Source of the DNA: CAWGGS01 sp963822095
GTDB taxonomy: Bacteria > Desulfobacterota > Desulfobulbia > Desulfobulbales > Desulfocapsaceae
Assembly (NCBI GenBank): GCA_963822095.1
Contig: CAWGGS010000052.1
Location: forward strand, 1-64,000
Direction of reading: 5' to 3'
Length of the DNA: 64,000 nt
A model generated the notes under the pieces. It made no database searches. It worked only from the letters and a program-made list of their open reading frames with translations, and was not told the origin of the DNA. A program made the translations under genes and the position numbers. This document shows, piece after piece, positions 33,232 through 41,661 of the stretch. Within the stretch, counting starts at the first letter, position 1, and each line of letters starts with the position of its first letter.

Positions 33232-34530
33232 ATGACAACAAAACGTTTTAATCACAAATCCGGCGCTGGAAATGACACGGAAAAAGAAGTGGTCATTCTT
33301 CTTAGCGATATGGTTCGGTATACGCAGATAACTGCAGATATGCGTCCCAACGAGATTCGTGATTTTATCATCGATTATCATAAGAATCTGAAGGATATTA
33401 TCCAATCAGACAAAGATCATTTTCAAGAAATTGAACCATCAGCTGGAGATGGGGCCATCGCCATCTTTGAAAAACGAGCAGGTGAAGGCAAATCCGGAAT
33501 GTGTACCCGGGCTTTGCAGGCGGCAATCAATATTGCTTATGCCGTTGAGGAAGGAGGAATCCCTCCAACACGTATTGGATTGTTTTCAGGTGATATTATT
33601 GAGGCCCATCTCCCTGGAAAAGTAATGCGTTTTGGGGCGAGTTTTGCTGTGGCGAGTCGTCTTGAAGAACTGTGCGGGTATTTTGGAACGACGTTCCTGA
33701 TGGATAAGGAAGTTGCCTTTTGGCAGACCGTCGAGACCGGGTATTTACTCTGTATAAGCAAGGTCACCCCGAAGAATTTTAACCATCCCATCCATGTCTA
33801 TACGGTCTATAAACCTGGAATTCACAATTGCCCAAAAGACATCAATACAGAAAGGCTTTTGGAGTTCATATTCAGGAAGAATAGGGCCATTGAGCTGTTT
33901 TGTGGTAATTCCTTGCAAGGGATACGGCCGGATTTCCCGGGTGCACGGGAAAAGCTCCACGAATTACAAAAGCTCTTTGTTGAAATAACCGGCAGGGAGG
34001 ATGTCCCTACGGAACGTGTCCTGGAGTATATCAGAAACTGCCCGTATCCGAGTGAAGATTTTCGTAAGATCGGGATGAAGGTCAGGGAGTTGACTGGAGA
34101 GTCCCTGGGGACCCGATTGCTTCATCTTTCCAATGAGCTGCTCAAGGCAATGGATATGGAATTTTACCATGCCTTGGTGGTTGACACTGATTGGGAGAGG
34201 CACTTTAAACTGGAGTGGCGAAAAAAGGGAGAGGTCATCATTCGAATTAATGAGGCGCCTGACGGAGTTTATTATATTGATTCCGGCAGCGTAAATGCCT
34301 TAGATGATAACGGAGAATTGATTACAACCCTTGCAGCCGGCAATGTCTTTGGGGAAATGGCCTATTTTTCAAGGAAAAAAAGACGTAATGCCACTGTCAT
34401 TGCCAATACCGATGTGGTGGTGAGAAAAATTTCCGGGGAAAAATTCGATACCCTCCCGGTTATTAAAAAAATTTTTAAGAAGATAGCCAATAAGAGAAAA
34501 AGGGAATCCGACCATCTCTTCGAGGGATAA
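33232..34530 (+). CDS. Class III cyclase-like protein with C-terminal cyclic-nucleotide-binding domain
   Basis: A 432-residue protein. The N-terminal part (about 18-190) resembles a class III adenylate/guanylate cyclase with metal-site candidates Asp26 (LLSDMVRYTQ) and Asp73 (SAGDGAIAIF). The motif corresponding to VNxAxRLE reads FAVASRLE at 138-145, so the usual transition-state Asn is Ala139 while Arg143 remains. A middle helical region of unknown type follows. The C-terminus (about 310-420) is a cNMP-binding domain with the phosphate-binding cassette pattern GNVFGEMAYF...RRNATV. It may sense the nucleotide it makes, or be an inactive cyclase acting as receptor. It is a single gene ending before a terminator. 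Confidence 0.82.
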   Translation: MTTKRFNHKSGAGNDTEKEVVILLSDMVRYTQITADMRPNEIRDFIIDYHKNLKDIIQSDKDHFQEIEPSAGDGAIAIFEKRAGEGKSGMCTRALQAAINIAYAVEEGGIPPTRIGLFSGDIIEAHLPGKVMRFGASFAVASRLEELCGYFGTTFLMDKEVAFWQTVETGYLLCISKVTPKNFNHPIHVYTVYKPGIHNCPKDINTERLLEFIFRKNRAIELFCGNSLQGIRPDFPGAREKLHELQKLFVEITGREDVPTERVLEYIRNCPYPSEDFRKIGMKVRELTGESLGTRLLHLSNELLKAMDMEFYHALVVDTDWERHFKLEWRKKGEVIIRINEAPDGVYYIDSGSVNALDDNGELITTLAAGNVFGEMAYFSRKKRRNATVIANTDVVVRKISGEKFDTLPVIKKIFKKIANKRKRESDHLFEG

Positions 34531-34540
34531 AGCCGTTAAA

Positions 34541-34573
34541 AATGCCGATTCCGAATCTGCCGGAATCGGCATT
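34541..34573 (-). terminator. Terminator downstream of the DegP-type protease gene
   Basis: AATGCCGATTCCG (34541-34553) pairs perfectly with CGGAATCGGCATT (34561-34573). On the minus strand the stem is followed by a T run, so it mainly terminates the leftward protease gene ending at 34583; it also lies just after the rightward cyclase gene. Confidence 0.8.
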
Positions 34574-34582
34574 TAGTGATTT

Positions 34583-36049
34583 CTATTTCGTTGATAATAC
34601 GATGTATTGACTGTAATCTCCGTTACGGACCCTTAACAGGATTCTATTGGGATCGGAGGATTTTTTCAAAATCTTCCCCAGCTCCTTCAGATTATGGACC
34701 CGCTGTTTGTTGACCTCTTCTACCAGAAGACCTGGTTTTAATCCCGACATTGCAGCAGGACTGCCAGGTTCTACGCTACTGACCACGATACCTTGATCAT
34801 GTTTGTAACCGAGTCGCTGTTCCAGGTCTGGGGTCAGGTTCCTAAAAGCAAGGCCGAACTGTTTTAGCGGGCTGCTGCCTACTCTCTCAAAGGACCGCGT
34901 ACCGAAATCGGAAGGCTGTTCACCGATGGTTACACTGATGTCCATGGGTTTGCCATCACGAATTATCTTGAGATCGACTGAGGTTTTCGGCGTTGTCAAG
35001 GCAACCGTGTTGCGAAGGTCATTAACATTTTCCAGCTTCCTGTTATTGTAACGGATAATGACATCACCTTGCTTCAGTCCGGCCTTTTCGGCAGGCGACC
35101 CCTTCTCAACCTCACTTACCAGGATGCCTTCAGGCTTTTTCAGGTTGAAAGATTTTGCCAGATTTTCATCAACATCCTGTATTGCGACCCCGATCCATCC
35201 CCTGACAACCTTTCCGTGGGCTTTTAGCTGAGGTTCAATTGCTTTCACCATGTTAATAGGAATGGCGAATCCAATTCCCATATACCCACCTGATTTGGTA
35301 TACAATGCTGAATTGATACCCACGACCTCGCCTTTGATATTTAAAAGCGGTCCTCCCGAGTTCCCGGGGTTAATGGCAGCATCGGTCTGGATGAAGTCTT
35401 CATAATCATTGATTCCGACCCGGTCCCTGCCCTTGGCGCTGACAACACCGACGGTTACGGTCTGGCTTAGACCAAAGGGATTACCAATGGCAATGACCCA
35501 TTCACCGACTTCCAGGGAATCTGAGTTCCCCAAGGCAACTGTTGGAAGGTCTTTACCGTCGTTGACCTTGATGAGGGCGATGTCGGTCCGAGGATCGGTG
35601 CCGATCAGCTTGGCCTTTAGCTCCTGTTTGTCGGATAAAATCACCGTGATTTTGTCGGCGCCGTCAACCACATGATTATTGGTGAGGATATATCCGTCCT
35701 TGCTGATGATGAACCCGGATCCAAGGGCACGTTGTTTATAACTTCTTGGCTGTTGAAAACGAAATTGCGGGCCGAAAAACTGCTGGAAAAAGGGGTTGTT
35801 GTATAATTGATCTTGGCCATTCCCCATTGCGTTTGAGTTTTTCAAGGTTTTTTCGACTCGAATATGGACAACAGCAGGGGTTACTTTTTTTACGACGGAG
35901 GTAAAGGCCTTTGACGAGCTGGTTAAGAGGGCGGTATCCTCATTTGAGCCAGCAAAGGCCAACTGCATACTCCCGGCAATGAATAATATGCCCACAAGAA
36001 AAAAGATGATTGGTTTTCTCGTGAGATTAGGTGATGTTGACGTGTACAT
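34583..36049 (-). CDS. degP: DegP/HtrA-type periplasmic serine endoprotease
   Basis: Periplasmic protease/chaperone that degrades misfolded envelope proteins. From ATG at 36049 it has 488 residues with a signal peptide (hydrophobic core IIFFLVGILFIAG, ending LAFAG). The trypsin-like triad is His126 (LTNNHVVDG), Asp156 (TDIALIKV) and Ser231 (NPGNSGGPLL). Two PDZ domains follow (about 280-375 and 395-485). The frame is open to 36277, but the extra residues are not signal-like and GGGAG lies 8 bp before the chosen ATG; another ATG two codons upstream is too close to it. It is a single leftward gene ended by the hairpin at 34541-34573. Confidence 0.93.
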   Translation of the reverse strand: MYTSTSPNLTRKPIIFFLVGILFIAGSMQLAFAGSNEDTALLTSSSKAFTSVVKKVTPAVVHIRVEKTLKNSNAMGNGQDQLYNNPFFQQFFGPQFRFQQPRSYKQRALGSGFIISKDGYILTNNHVVDGADKITVILSDKQELKAKLIGTDPRTDIALIKVNDGKDLPTVALGNSDSLEVGEWVIAIGNPFGLSQTVTVGVVSAKGRDRVGINDYEDFIQTDAAINPGNSGGPLLNIKGEVVGINSALYTKSGGYMGIGFAIPINMVKAIEPQLKAHGKVVRGWIGVAIQDVDENLAKSFNLKKPEGILVSEVEKGSPAEKAGLKQGDVIIRYNNRKLENVNDLRNTVALTTPKTSVDLKIIRDGKPMDISVTIGEQPSDFGTRSFERVGSSPLKQFGLAFRNLTPDLEQRLGYKHDQGIVVSSVEPGSPAAMSGLKPGLLVEEVNKQRVHNLKELGKILKKSSDPNRILLRVRNGDYSQYIVLSTK

Positions 36050-36356
36050 ACACATGTCTCCCTTTCTCTGAAATCTGAAATGGCTTGGCAACGAAATGTC
36101 ACTCAACTTTTCAGAGACAAATTGTGGCAAGAATACCCTTGGTTTTTCAGACCACAGTGATTGGATTGAATGATTGATTGTGGTTTTCGTTTCTACCTTG
36201 GCCAGGGATAGAAAAATCTCGAAAAATGTTTTCCCTTTCGATGATAAAAAAAGTAAACGCGATACTTTTTTCGTCAAGAAAGATTACTGAATTGTAATAT
36301 TGGAATATTCTGAAGAATTATCTTAAAAAGGGAGGATGTATCTTTGTTACAGAGAA
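36050..36356. other. Intergenic region upstream of degP
   Basis: About 300 bp between the degP start and the hairpin after the DAHP synthase gene. It presumably contains the degP promoter; I see no convincing sigma-70, sigma-24 or sigma-54 element and no second gene. An in-frame extension of degP crosses part of it but is judged non-coding. Confidence 0.5.
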
Positions 36357-36391
36357 CCGTCACATGCCGCTTGCATGGCGGCGTGTGACGG
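36357..36391 (-). terminator. Hairpin downstream of class II DAHP synthase
   Basis: CCGTCACATGCCGC (36357-36370) pairs with GCGGCGTGTGACGG (36378-36391), one G-T wobble, 20 bp past the DAHP synthase stop. The stem is strong, but the leftward tail (TTCTCTGTAAC) is a poor T tract, so termination efficiency is uncertain. Confidence 0.6.
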
Positions 36392-36410
36392 TAAAGGATG
36401 GGGATAGTGA

Positions 36411-37760
36411 TCAACTTCGTATCATATCTGCTATCTGGAAGGCAACCTCCAGGCTTTGTTCCGCATTGAGACGTGGGTCGCAGGAAGTCTGGTAGTTTTG
36501 ATGAAGGTCTTCAGAAATGATATTTCTCGCTCCTCCCGTACATTCGGTGACGTTTTCACCGGTCATCTCGAAATGTACACCCCCTGGTACAGTTCCCTCT
36601 GCCCAATGGATTTCAAAAAAACAGGCGATTTCTGAGAGGATATCGTTAAAGTTTCTCGTCTTGTGTCCTGATGGGGCTGTGTAGGTGTTGGCATGCATAG
36701 GATCACAGCTCCAGACGATATTGAATCCTTCACGTTTCGTCTCCCGCAGAAGAGGCGGCAGCTTTGTGTCTATCTTTTTCGTGCCGAATCGGGTTATCAA
36801 GGTAAGTCGGCCTGGCTCATTATTGGGATTGAGTGCCTCAATTAATTGTTTTATCTGATCTATGTCGTAATCAGGACCTATTTTTACGGCGATGGGATTG
36901 AGGATTCCCCTCATAAATTCTACATGGGCTCCGTCGATTTGCCGGGTTCTCTCGCCAATCCACAGGAGATGGGCGGAGCAGTCATACCAACCTCCGGTTG
37001 TGGAGTCCTGGCGGGTCATTGCCTCCTCATAGCCAAGAAGGAGTGCTTCGTGGGAGGTGTAGAAGTGAGCTTCGCTGATTTGTGGAGAATCGATAGGTAT
37101 CCCAATGATTTCCATGAATTTTATGGCCTGTTCTATGTTTTTGCCCAGGCGTTGGTAGGAGCGTCCCATCGGGGATTGAACGACAAATTCCTGATTCCAG
37201 GCATGGACCCTGTTGAGGGCTGCATAGCCACCTCTGGTGAATGCCCGCAGAAGATTGAGCGTGGAGGCGGACATATTGTATCCCTGTAACATGTATTTGG
37301 GATTCGGGATGCGTGCCTCCAAGGTCGATTCCGGTCGATTGACCATATCTCCCCGATAGGATGGTATTTCCTTTCCGTTGACATTTTCGGTATCCGATGA
37401 TCGAGGTTTGGCAAACTGGCCGGCAATACGACCGACTTTGATAACCGGCTTTCCTCCGGCATAGGTAAGGATAACGGCTATTTGTAAAAGAACCTTCAGC
37501 GTTTCCCTGATTTTGGGCGCCGTCAGTTGAGAAAAATTTTCGGAGCAATCCCCCCCTTGCAGGAGGAACGCATCTCCGGTTACCGCTTTGGCCAGCATGC
37601 TTTTAAGAGATCGGATCTCACCGGCAAATACAAGAGGAGGTAAAAGTGAAAGCTTGGTAATGACTTTTTGGACTTCCTCCGGATTGGGCCATTGAGGTTG
37701 CTGGAGGGCAACGAAGTTTTTCCAGCTCGATTTCGTCCAGTTTTTTTGCGGATCTGCCAT
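36411..37760 (-). CDS. Class II 3-deoxy-7-phosphoheptulonate synthase (DAHP synthase)
   Basis: First enzyme of the shikimate pathway, joining phosphoenolpyruvate and erythrose 4-phosphate. The 449-residue length and motifs are of the plant/Mycobacterium-like class II: start NWTKSSWKNF, LLQGGDCSENF with metal ligand Cys72, GRIAGQFAKPRS, and WSCDPMHANT, GGVHFEMTGENVTEC in the C-half. It is unrelated in sequence to AroF/G/H. It follows an HsdR-N-like gene by 44 bp; no other aromatic pathway gene is adjacent, so co-regulation is uncertain. A stable hairpin lies 20 bp after the stop. Confidence 0.93.
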   Translation of the reverse strand: MADPQKNWTKSSWKNFVALQQPQWPNPEEVQKVITKLSLLPPLVFAGEIRSLKSMLAKAVTGDAFLLQGGDCSENFSQLTAPKIRETLKVLLQIAVILTYAGGKPVIKVGRIAGQFAKPRSSDTENVNGKEIPSYRGDMVNRPESTLEARIPNPKYMLQGYNMSASTLNLLRAFTRGGYAALNRVHAWNQEFVVQSPMGRSYQRLGKNIEQAIKFMEIIGIPIDSPQISEAHFYTSHEALLLGYEEAMTRQDSTTGGWYDCSAHLLWIGERTRQIDGAHVEFMRGILNPIAVKIGPDYDIDQIKQLIEALNPNNEPGRLTLITRFGTKKIDTKLPPLLRETKREGFNIVWSCDPMHANTYTAPSGHKTRNFNDILSEIACFFEIHWAEGTVPGGVHFEMTGENVTECTGGARNIISEDLHQNYQTSCDPRLNAEQSLEVAFQIADMIRS

Positions 37761-37804
37761 TTAGGTAACCTCTTGATTATAAAATTATAAATTAATGCCT
37801 GGTT

Positions 37805-38347
37805 TTAAAGGCAACATCTTTCCAAGTCAAAGGCATTGAGGATTCGTTTTTCCCTCTCCAGTTTCTTGCCCTGCGGTCTGGGCATAAACGTCAGAGTGGG
37901 TAAAAGAACACGCGAAGCGGCTCGGTCCGGGATGGAATCTAACCCATTTCCAACAATCTTACCAGTGATTGTATCCAGCACTTCGGCATCAAAGCCGTTT
38001 GTTACAACAGTTAATGGAATGCAATATTCCGTATTAATGATCCTGGCAGCTGCTATGGCGGCTCGTTCTCTGCTGACCAGAGAGCCGGGGCCGTATCTGA
38101 CGATCATAAATGATACATTATGAACCACTAGGATGAGTTCTATGGTTGACCTGACAAAATGATGGGTAAAGAGGGTGTCGATAAAGGCCCTGGGAATCAA
38201 TTCGTCTCGTCCATACCCTTTTTGTTCCACCATCATGCGGTAAATGCCCTGGCGTAACCTTTCGTCGTCGGTATCAGTCAGTTCTTCGCCGGTAAGGTAA
38301 TCTTTGAGTGTTCCGTAAATAAGATGATGAGAAAAATGCTCAACCAT
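37805..38347 (-). CDS. HsdR N-terminal-domain-like protein, probably catalytically degenerate
   Basis: A 180-residue protein resembling the free-standing type I restriction R-subunit N-terminal domain found in Desulfobacterota. Matching features are LTGEELTDTDDERLRQGIYRMMVEQ, the GYGRDELIP segment and the ELILVVHNVSFMIVRYG region, which aligns with the PD-(D/E)xK core of nuclease members. The usual ExK is not visible: the strand reads FMIVRYG. The later RAAIAAARI helix is typical. No hsdM or hsdS is nearby, so it is unlikely to be part of a restriction system. It lies 129 bp after the response-regulator gene and 44 bp before DAHP synthase. Confidence 0.65.
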   Translation of the reverse strand: MVEHFSHHLIYGTLKDYLTGEELTDTDDERLRQGIYRMMVEQKGYGRDELIPRAFIDTLFTHHFVRSTIELILVVHNVSFMIVRYGPGSLVSRERAAIAAARIINTEYCIPLTVVTNGFDAEVLDTITGKIVGNGLDSIPDRAASRVLLPTLTFMPRPQGKKLEREKRILNAFDLERCCL

Positions 38348-38357
38348 GTTTTTTCAA

Positions 38358-38369
38358 GGAGAATTCTCC
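38358..38369. promoter_or_regulatory. Perfect 12-bp palindrome before the HsdR-N-like gene
   Basis: GGAGAATTCTCC is a perfect palindrome 11 bp upstream of the gene start. It could be an operator or part of the leader; it may also arise because the leftward GGAG serves as a distant ribosome-binding site. Confidence 0.3.
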
Positions 38370-38476
38370 GTATAATCCGAAGGTGCAGCAATTGGCAATA
38401 GTCATTGTGATATTCAACTATTATTATTGCCATTCCCTAGCTTGTCAATACTTGGAATGCTTATCAGGAGGAGGAC

Positions 38477-38872
38477 TCAGGGGGTGCATAAGACGGCCTG
38501 GACCGTCGAGAGAAGGCGATTCAACGAAAAAGGTTTGGGAAGGAAGGAGTGGGCGCCTTTGGCTGAAAGACCGTTGATGGTATCGGTTCTCTGGTATTTT
38601 CCGCTTATGAGTATGGTCTTGATGCTGGGATATTTTGTTCGAATTCTATACAAGAGTTCAAGTCCATTGAGTTGCGGCATTTCAATATCGGAAATAACCA
38701 TGTCAAATGGGTTCTTTTGGAGGAGTTCAAGGGCGGCATGTCCATCTTCAGCGCTTGTGCAGAGATACCCTCCGGACTGCAGGGCTTTTTCCAAGAACGT
38801 CCGGAGAAGAAGATCGTCATCGACAACTAGAATTTTGGCGTATTCTTTCTGAGTGATTTTTTCGTTATCCAT
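38477..38872 (-). CDS. Single-domain response regulator (CheY-like)
   Basis: A 131-residue receiver domain with no output domain. The acidic pocket is in VVDDDLL near residue 17, the phospho-acceptor is Asp62 (MVISDIEMPQ) and the conserved Lys113 is in LPKPFS. It probably passes a phosphoryl signal by protein contact. It lies 52 bp downstream of a PAS-LuxR regulator in the same direction, so the two may act together, although the PAS protein has no histidine kinase domain. Confidence 0.9.
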   Translation of the reverse strand: MDNEKITQKEYAKILVVDDDLLLRTFLEKALQSGGYLCTSAEDGHAALELLQKNPFDMVISDIEMPQLNGLELLYRIRTKYPSIKTILISGKYQRTDTINGLSAKGAHSFLPKPFSLNRLLSTVQAVLCTP

Positions 38873-38924
38873 AGATGATTTTCCTGCCGGTTTTTGGTTT
38901 ATGCCGGTGTTGCCACTTTCAGAA

Positions 38925-40316
38925 CTAAGAGGATAGAGAAGACAGAACAGACCGCAGGTTCTGCTTTTTGTTCGTTATGCCAAGTTTTTTCCGAATGTTT
39001 TTTCTGTGTTTGTCAATGGTTGCCGGTGAAATGTTCAGGAGTTCCGCTATTTCTTTTGATGAATATCCTTGACGAATAAAATTGGAAACCTGCATTTCGG
39101 CGGGTGTCAGTCTCAGATTCATTGTCATGACCGAGTAGATTAATGGTGAAGCCATATCTTTGATATTTTGGTCTAAAATATCGAGAGTTTTTTTCTGGTC
39201 CTTATCCTGGATACATTGTTTCAGCTTCGTCATGTAAGGTTCAATGTTGCAAAGGATATTCGTGGAAAGGTTTTCCTGAAACAGCAATTTTTCCTTTTCT
39301 AGTCTTTTTAACAGAACTTTCAGCGTGATATTGGTCTCTTCAAGGGTGGCTTTTTGTTGTTTAAGTTCTTTTTCAAGTAAATTTTCCCGGGTGATATTCG
39401 AGGTGTTGACAATTAAAGCAACGAGCTTTTCTTCCTGGATAAGGGGTGAAATCCTAGACTCCACATACACCGTTGTCCCTTCTTGGGTTGGGTATTCCAT
39501 AAAGGTACGATCCGGTGTTTTGGAATTTCTGACCCGTCGCATACAGATTTCGACTTCATTTCTATATGAAAGGGGGATGAGGTTGAGGAAATTGGCACCG
39601 AGAGAATTTTTTGGAAAAAGACCGGGAAGGTCATGGTTCATATACCGGATGTTTCCCTCGAGATTGATGAGCATAATACAGTCGGGTGAACTGTTGCATA
39701 TGGCATTACATTTGGCCTCTGACTGGGAAAACATTTTTGATTCGGTTACATCTCGCACTGAGCATATGATTCCCTTAAAAGAGTTGGAATTTGTATATTT
39801 GGGAATTAACCACCCAGTCTGATGGGTAAGTTTGCCCGGCGAGGCGAGTATTGGCATAGGATCGAATCTAATCGGGCTTTTTCGGTCCTTTGCCTTGAGG
39901 TAAAACGGGATAAAATTTTTGAAAAATACGGTGGAGAGAGAGTTGCTAATCGTTGTGCCGACTATGGTATCTTTGGGGATTCCGGAAATCTTTGCCATTG
40001 CATTATTGGCAAAGATAATGATGTCATCTTTGTTGGTGATCCATATACCGTCAAACAATATATCCAGAATCTGTGGATCAATGCCACTGTCGTTGCGGCT
40101 TTTAGTGAACAGCTCGGCAATGGCATTCATTGAGTCCAGCCAATTACCAAATTTCAGTGACCCGCTGTATTGGAGCAAAAGCAATAAAGAATCAAAACCA
40201 GTTATTTCATCCATCATTGCGTCATTCTTTTTTGGGTTTTCAAGCTGTGGCCTCGCTGCTATCTTCGAAAAACCCCATATGGATGTCTTCGTTTTGTTTT
40301 TGAGGAAAACCTCCAT
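38925..40316 (-). CDS. PAS-domain LuxR-type transcriptional regulator
   Basis: A 463-residue regulator. Two PAS domains are likely (about 80-200, with DILFDGIWITNKDDIIIFANNA, and about 205-320, with NSSPDCIMLINLEGNIRYMN). A long coiled coil follows (about 320-360, LLEKELKQQKATLEETN), and a LuxR-type helix-turn-helix ends the protein (LTPAEMQVSNFIRQGYSSKEIAELL...DKHRKNIRKKLGI). Such PAS-LuxR proteins are frequent in sulfate reducers; ligand and targets are unknown. It precedes the response regulator and is preceded by the polysaccharide pair at 40511-45057, which it might control. Confidence 0.88.
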   Translation of the reverse strand: MEVFLKNKTKTSIWGFSKIAARPQLENPKKNDAMMDEITGFDSLLLLLQYSGSLKFGNWLDSMNAIAELFTKSRNDSGIDPQILDILFDGIWITNKDDIIIFANNAMAKISGIPKDTIVGTTISNSLSTVFFKNFIPFYLKAKDRKSPIRFDPMPILASPGKLTHQTGWLIPKYTNSNSFKGIICSVRDVTESKMFSQSEAKCNAICNSSPDCIMLINLEGNIRYMNHDLPGLFPKNSLGANFLNLIPLSYRNEVEICMRRVRNSKTPDRTFMEYPTQEGTTVYVESRISPLIQEEKLVALIVNTSNITRENLLEKELKQQKATLEETNITLKVLLKRLEKEKLLFQENLSTNILCNIEPYMTKLKQCIQDKDQKKTLDILDQNIKDMASPLIYSVMTMNLRLTPAEMQVSNFIRQGYSSKEIAELLNISPATIDKHRKNIRKKLGITNKKQNLRSVLSSLSS

Positions 40317-40510
40317 CCTCTAACTAATAATACAATTAGATGCTAACAATAGAAAAGACACAAAGCAAGCGTCATTATAAGGAAGAAATTGGGTACGAAA
40401 TGGTCCTATTGATGTTTATTCCGCGGAAAATACAGGATTAATTTTATTGAGTTAGAGGTGGCTAATGAAACAAATATGAAACATAATCGAATTATTTATT
40501 CTAAGAATGG

Positions 40511-41620
40511 TTATTTTGCCGATTCAAGGCGAGGGCGATCGAGCCAATACGAATCTTGCACGCCTTCTCGATATGCCGTCAAGGACTCGGGAGAAGAATT
40601 TACCCTGAGGTTGCTGTATGACTCATCCTGGTTTTGCCAACGTTCATGCCAAAAAACGGCTGCCTTGACTTCGGGGAACCTTTGTTGAAAGTCAAGGAAG
40701 GCATTCTTTATCCATTCTGCTTTATTGCCGGCTTTTGGAAATTCACCAACCCCCCATTCTGCAACCATTATCGGCTTGGAAGTCTTGAGGTTCCTGATTT
40801 GTTGATAGGCAAGATGAAAGGCATCTAAGAAAGAGACCCAATCCATTGATTTCGACATTTTACCATAGGCACTTACTCCGATCCAGTCGACATAATCCGA
40901 ACCGGGATAGTAGGCGGCTATGTGGTTCCATTGGCTATTGGGGTAGGAAATATTATTAACATGGAAAACCCATTGGATGTTTTTGGCTCCTTGAGCGCGA
41001 ACTCGATCGACAACATAACGATAACACTTCTTATAAACATTCGGTCCGATAAATCCCCGACTATCGCTATTAAGATTTTTTTGTCCTCCTGAATAATAAT
41101 AGCCAGACCATGGGAACCAGGTCCCGTTCATCTCTATCCCCCAGGCAACTAAAAGTGGCTTTGCAAAATCTCGTGCTTCCTGAGCCCATTGGTCAATATA
41201 ATCATCGTACATTCCGTTTAAAATATTGTAGAGGTTGAATTTTCCCGGGAGCTTGTCTTCCAAATAGGGTTTGTCCCATGGTGACCAAAAAATGAGAGGA
41301 ATTGCACCATATCTGGTTACTATCTGGGCATCCTTGGTGGCGAATTGTTGTTCTCCCCAAAAATTACCAAAGGCGATTATTGCTTGGTGTTTTCCCACCA
41401 TTTTTTGAAATTTTTCCAATGCATCCAAGGTGACATTATCTTCTCCATCACCGAAATCCACATAGGCACCGGTATAGGCACCGTTGTTTGGAACCTTGAG
41501 TCTTTGAACCGAATCAGGGTGATGGCCGGCTGCCATCAGAGACCTTACCGGGAAGAAAAGCCCCAGACTGAGCAGACACAGGAAGAGAGCGTATGAGATG
41601 TGAAGTATTCTGGTTTTCAT
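40511..41620 (-). CDS. GH26-like secreted glycoside hydrolase
   Basis: A 369-residue protein with a signal peptide (ISYALFLCLLSLGLFF, cleavage near residue 30). It resembles glycoside hydrolase family 26 (beta-mannanases and related enzymes): candidate acid/base Glu163 in WGIEMNGTWFPW and nucleophile Glu288 in IMVAEWG, with WIGVSAYG between them. The usual GH26 His before the acid/base is Ile162 here, so activity is not certain. The gene follows a polysaccharide synthase gene by 41 bp in the same direction with a weak ribosome-binding site, suggesting coupled expression and a role in processing the made polymer. Confidence 0.8.
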   Translation of the reverse strand: MKTRILHISYALFLCLLSLGLFFPVRSLMAAGHHPDSVQRLKVPNNGAYTGAYVDFGDGEDNVTLDALEKFQKMVGKHQAIIAFGNFWGEQQFATKDAQIVTRYGAIPLIFWSPWDKPYLEDKLPGKFNLYNILNGMYDDYIDQWAQEARDFAKPLLVAWGIEMNGTWFPWSGYYYSGGQKNLNSDSRGFIGPNVYKKCYRYVVDRVRAQGAKNIQWVFHVNNISYPNSQWNHIAAYYPGSDYVDWIGVSAYGKMSKSMDWVSFLDAFHLAYQQIRNLKTSKPIMVAEWGVGEFPKAGNKAEWIKNAFLDFQQRFPEVKAAVFWHERWQNQDESYSNLRVNSSPESLTAYREGVQDSYWLDRPRLESAK

Positions 41621-41661
41621 TATATCTGAGGAGTAAAAATGAATTACGAATATGGTTGATC

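Noticed and set aside
34583..36277. Longer N-terminal form of the DegP-type protease
   Set aside because: The extra 76 residues are not signal-like and a good ribosome-binding site sits before the internal ATG at 36049.
37805..38347. Type I restriction system
   Set aside because: No methylase or specificity gene is present and the nuclease motif is degenerate.
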